The position numbers and the translations under genes were made by a program. The notes beneath the pieces were generated by a model that was given only the letters and a program-made list of their open reading frames with translations, had not been told where the DNA came from and searched no databases. Source: Desulfobacteraceae bacterium (lineage in GTDB: Bacteria; Desulfobacterota; Desulfobacteria; Desulfobacterales; Desulfosarcinaceae). Taken from it: a stretch of DNA of 50,320 bases. This document shows positions 50,316 to 50,320 of the stretch, piece after piece; the first letter of the stretch is position 1; every line of letters begins with the position of its first letter. The DNA lies in assembly GCA_003599575.1 (NCBI GenBank), contig QZKV01000121.1:1-50320 (forward strand), written 5' to 3'.

Positions 50316-50320
50316 CAGAT

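Noticed and set aside
49697..50320. Search for a SAM or SAH riboswitch in front of metK-ahcY
   Set aside because: No GGCAACC/GGTGCC core or SAH-motif core on the minus strand.
1..50320. tRNA, rRNA, CRISPR array, insertion sequence or prophage
   Set aside because: No cloverleaf with CCA arm, no rRNA core sequence, no regularly spaced repeats and no transposase, integrase or phage structural gene was seen. TTCGAGTC at 50267 looked like a T-loop but its flanks do not pair.

Overview
The window looks like a chromosomal stretch of an anaerobic, probably sulfate-reducing Desulfobacterota (Desulfosarcina/Desulfatitalea-like) bacterium. This is inferred from the gene set: solitary CO dehydrogenase CooS, desulfoferrodoxin, rubrerythrin, rubredoxins, a triheme cytochrome c, NfnAB, archaeal-type glutamate synthase and several small Desulfovibrio-type conserved hypotheticals. 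There is no rRNA, tRNA, CRISPR array, intact insertion sequence or phage gene that I can support. Genes are on both strands in short operons and several convergent pairs share bidirectional terminators.

Layout. 1-2.9 kb: a truncated ModF-like ABC ATPase, then a SAM-I riboswitch with a readable terminator/antiterminator in front of a core MetE methionine synthase, then the decayed remnant of a PiT phosphate transporter in front of its intact DUF47/PhoU-like partner. 3.2-12.1 kb: leuB and a lipid/glycerol cluster around a clear FadR orthologue: an alkyldihydroxyacetonephosphate-synthase-like flavoprotein (divergent), fadR, a glycerol-3-phosphate dehydrogenase (ATGA overlap with fadR), an FGGY kinase and a disulfide-reductase-fold protein that has lost both redox cysteines. 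A FadR-type operator overlaps the fadR promoter. 12.2-18 kb: a MATE-like transporter, hisI-hisG-aminotransferase and a PAS/sigma-54 activator. 18-23.4 kb: cooS with a FUR-family-like palindrome at its promoter, a glutaredoxin/ferredoxin-thioredoxin-reductase pair, citrate synthase and a Fur/PerR regulator.

23.4-31.4 kb is an oxygen-defence and redox island: rubrerythrin, desulfoferrodoxin, a small rubredoxin-like protein, cytochrome bd (cydAB), a triheme cytochrome, a flavoreductase fused to an arsenate-reductase-like phosphatase, rubredoxin and ferredoxin, with small conserved proteins between. 31.7-36.1 kb: an acidic protein, TatD, electron-bifurcating NfnAB and Hsp20. 36.2-43.1 kb is a glutamate/proline region: PutA, a GAF-ANTAR protein, and an archaeal-type glutamate synthase whose leader contains three AxxGxx hexaloop hairpins, the last overlapping a terminator. 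This is a strong candidate for ANTAR-controlled antitermination and is the most interesting item in the window. 43.1-50.3 kb: flgM with a frameshifted PAS-GGDEF gene, two Slp-family lipoproteins, a degenerate receiver protein with Glu at the phosphoacceptor position, the ahcY and metK genes of the activated-methyl cycle, and an unassigned strongly structured RNA candidate ending in a terminator at the right edge.

The SAM-regulated core MetE at the left edge and ahcY-metK at the right edge belong to the same methionine/SAM cycle. All calls are from reading the sequence; no database search was run.
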